A DNA stretch of 6,269 bases from Hyphomicrobiaceae bacterium UBA4118 (GTDB lineage: Bacteria; Pseudomonadota; Alphaproteobacteria; Rhizobiales; Methyloligellaceae): contig DFXC01000037.1 in assembly GCA_002383105.1 (NCBI GenBank), positions 1 through 6,269 of the forward strand. The letters run 5' to 3'. The notes under the pieces were generated by a model. That model had not been told where the DNA came from. It saw nothing but the letters and a program-made list of their open reading frames with translations, and made no database searches. This document shows positions 5,756-6,269 of the stretch, one piece after another; within the stretch, counting starts at the first letter, position 1, and every line of letters begins with the position of its first letter. The translations under genes were made by a program, and so were the position numbers.

Positions 5756-6269
5756 TTCGCCTGCGTCCCCGCGGCCACGGGCTGACCCTCCGGCATCGAG
5801 AACTGCATGATCAGCGTGCGCTGCAGCGCGCTGAAATTGTCGTCCGACATGAGCGTGATGATGGTCTCGCCCGAGGCCCTGCGGTGGACGGCGATTGCCT
5901 CCATGTTGTCGATATTCAAGCTGTCGGTGGCTTCGAGCAGGATGTCGCCCTCGATTGTGGCGCCGCGCTTGATCTCGTTCGCCGCCACGCGGCGGATGCG
6001 CATCTTGATCCCCTCGCTGTAACGGAATCTCCGCTCGAGCACGATGAGGCCGCCGTCGGGAAGGGGGGCAGCATCGGTGATGTCGAAACCGCCAAGGCGC
6101 TTCAGCGTGATCTCCCCCGGGGTCGGGCCGCCGATCAGCCAGCCCTGAAGGTTGCCGTTCTTGTCCGTCAGATTCTCGGCAAAAGCGACGAGGGTGCCCT
6201 TGAGCGGGCCGGTGCGGACGAGTGCGAGCGCCTCAAGCCCGCTATTCCTGCTCATTCGCTTCGTCCCAG
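5752..6269 (-). CDS. Phytase-like esterase-family protein (PF13449 type), 5' end missing
   Basis: The frame stays open past the Met codon at 6255 to the window edge (preceding codons read G-T-K-R), so this is the C-terminal part of a longer protein; full family members are usually about 300-400 residues. The fragment has 172 residues including those four. Family features are [11 protein letters not shown] (from the third residue after that Met), [50 protein letters not shown], and [16 protein letters not shown] near the end. These fit the 'esterase-like activity of phytase' family, beta-propeller-like proteins that are usually exported. The substrate is unknown and true phytase activity should not be assumed. 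The internal Met at 6255 is a poor start because conserved family sequence begins right at it. The gene converges on rpmB with overlapping stop codons. Confidence 0.88.
   Translation of the reverse strand, partial: GTKRMSRNSGLEALALVRTGPLKGTLVAFAENLTDKNGNLQGWLIGGPTPGEITLKRLGGFDITDAAPLPDGGLIVLERRFRYSEGIKMRIRRVAANEIKRGATIEGDILLEATDSLNIDNMEAIAVHRRASGETIITLMSDDNFSALQRTLIMQFSMPEGQPVAAGTQAN

Overview
The window looks like ordinary chromosome from a GC-rich alphaproteobacterium, most probably of the order Hyphomicrobiales (Rhizobiales). This rests on the protein families present: the alphaproteobacterial SUV3-like helicase with a long C-terminal extension, a ~100-residue L28 of the alphaproteobacterial type, DUF3108, and a phytase-like esterase beside rpmB. 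It also rests on GC-ending codons (TTA, CTA and TCA nearly absent from the helicase) and sigma-70 promoters of TTGAC / CTATA type. The genus cannot be named from this sequence.

Layout, left to right. (1) 1-807, plus: the 3' part of a cyclic-di-GMP phosphodiesterase-type EAL-domain gene, cut by the window edge. (2) 827-1192, minus: an HslR/Hsp15-like S4 RNA-binding protein. (3) 1201-3999, minus: a 932-residue SUV3-like RNA helicase, upstream of the S4 gene with an 8-bp gap, so the two look like a two-gene RNA-handling operon. The EAL and S4 genes converge with only 19 bp between them. (4) 4000-4348: a non-coding, less GC-rich gap of 349 bp with an imperfect 24-bp direct repeat and further AACGAA-type motifs. 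(5) 4349-5221, minus: an exported DUF3108 protein of unknown function. (6) 5222-5449: a divergent promoter region with back-to-back -35 boxes and an ~80-nt leader for rpmB. (7) 5450-5755, plus: rpmB (ribosomal protein L28). (8) 5752-6269, minus: the 3' part of a phytase-like esterase gene whose stop codon overlaps the rpmB stop codon inside one CTAG.

Functionally the window mixes RNA and ribosome housekeeping (helicase, S4 protein, L28) with two probable envelope proteins (DUF3108 and the phytase-like protein) and one signalling protein (EAL). I found no transposase, phage gene, tRNA, rRNA, CRISPR array, toxin-antitoxin pair or defence system. No clearly new system is visible. The points most worth checking are the repeat cluster at 4038-4242, the possible structured rpmB leader, the altered catalytic-loop region of the EAL domain, and short motifs at the end of the helicase's basic tail.
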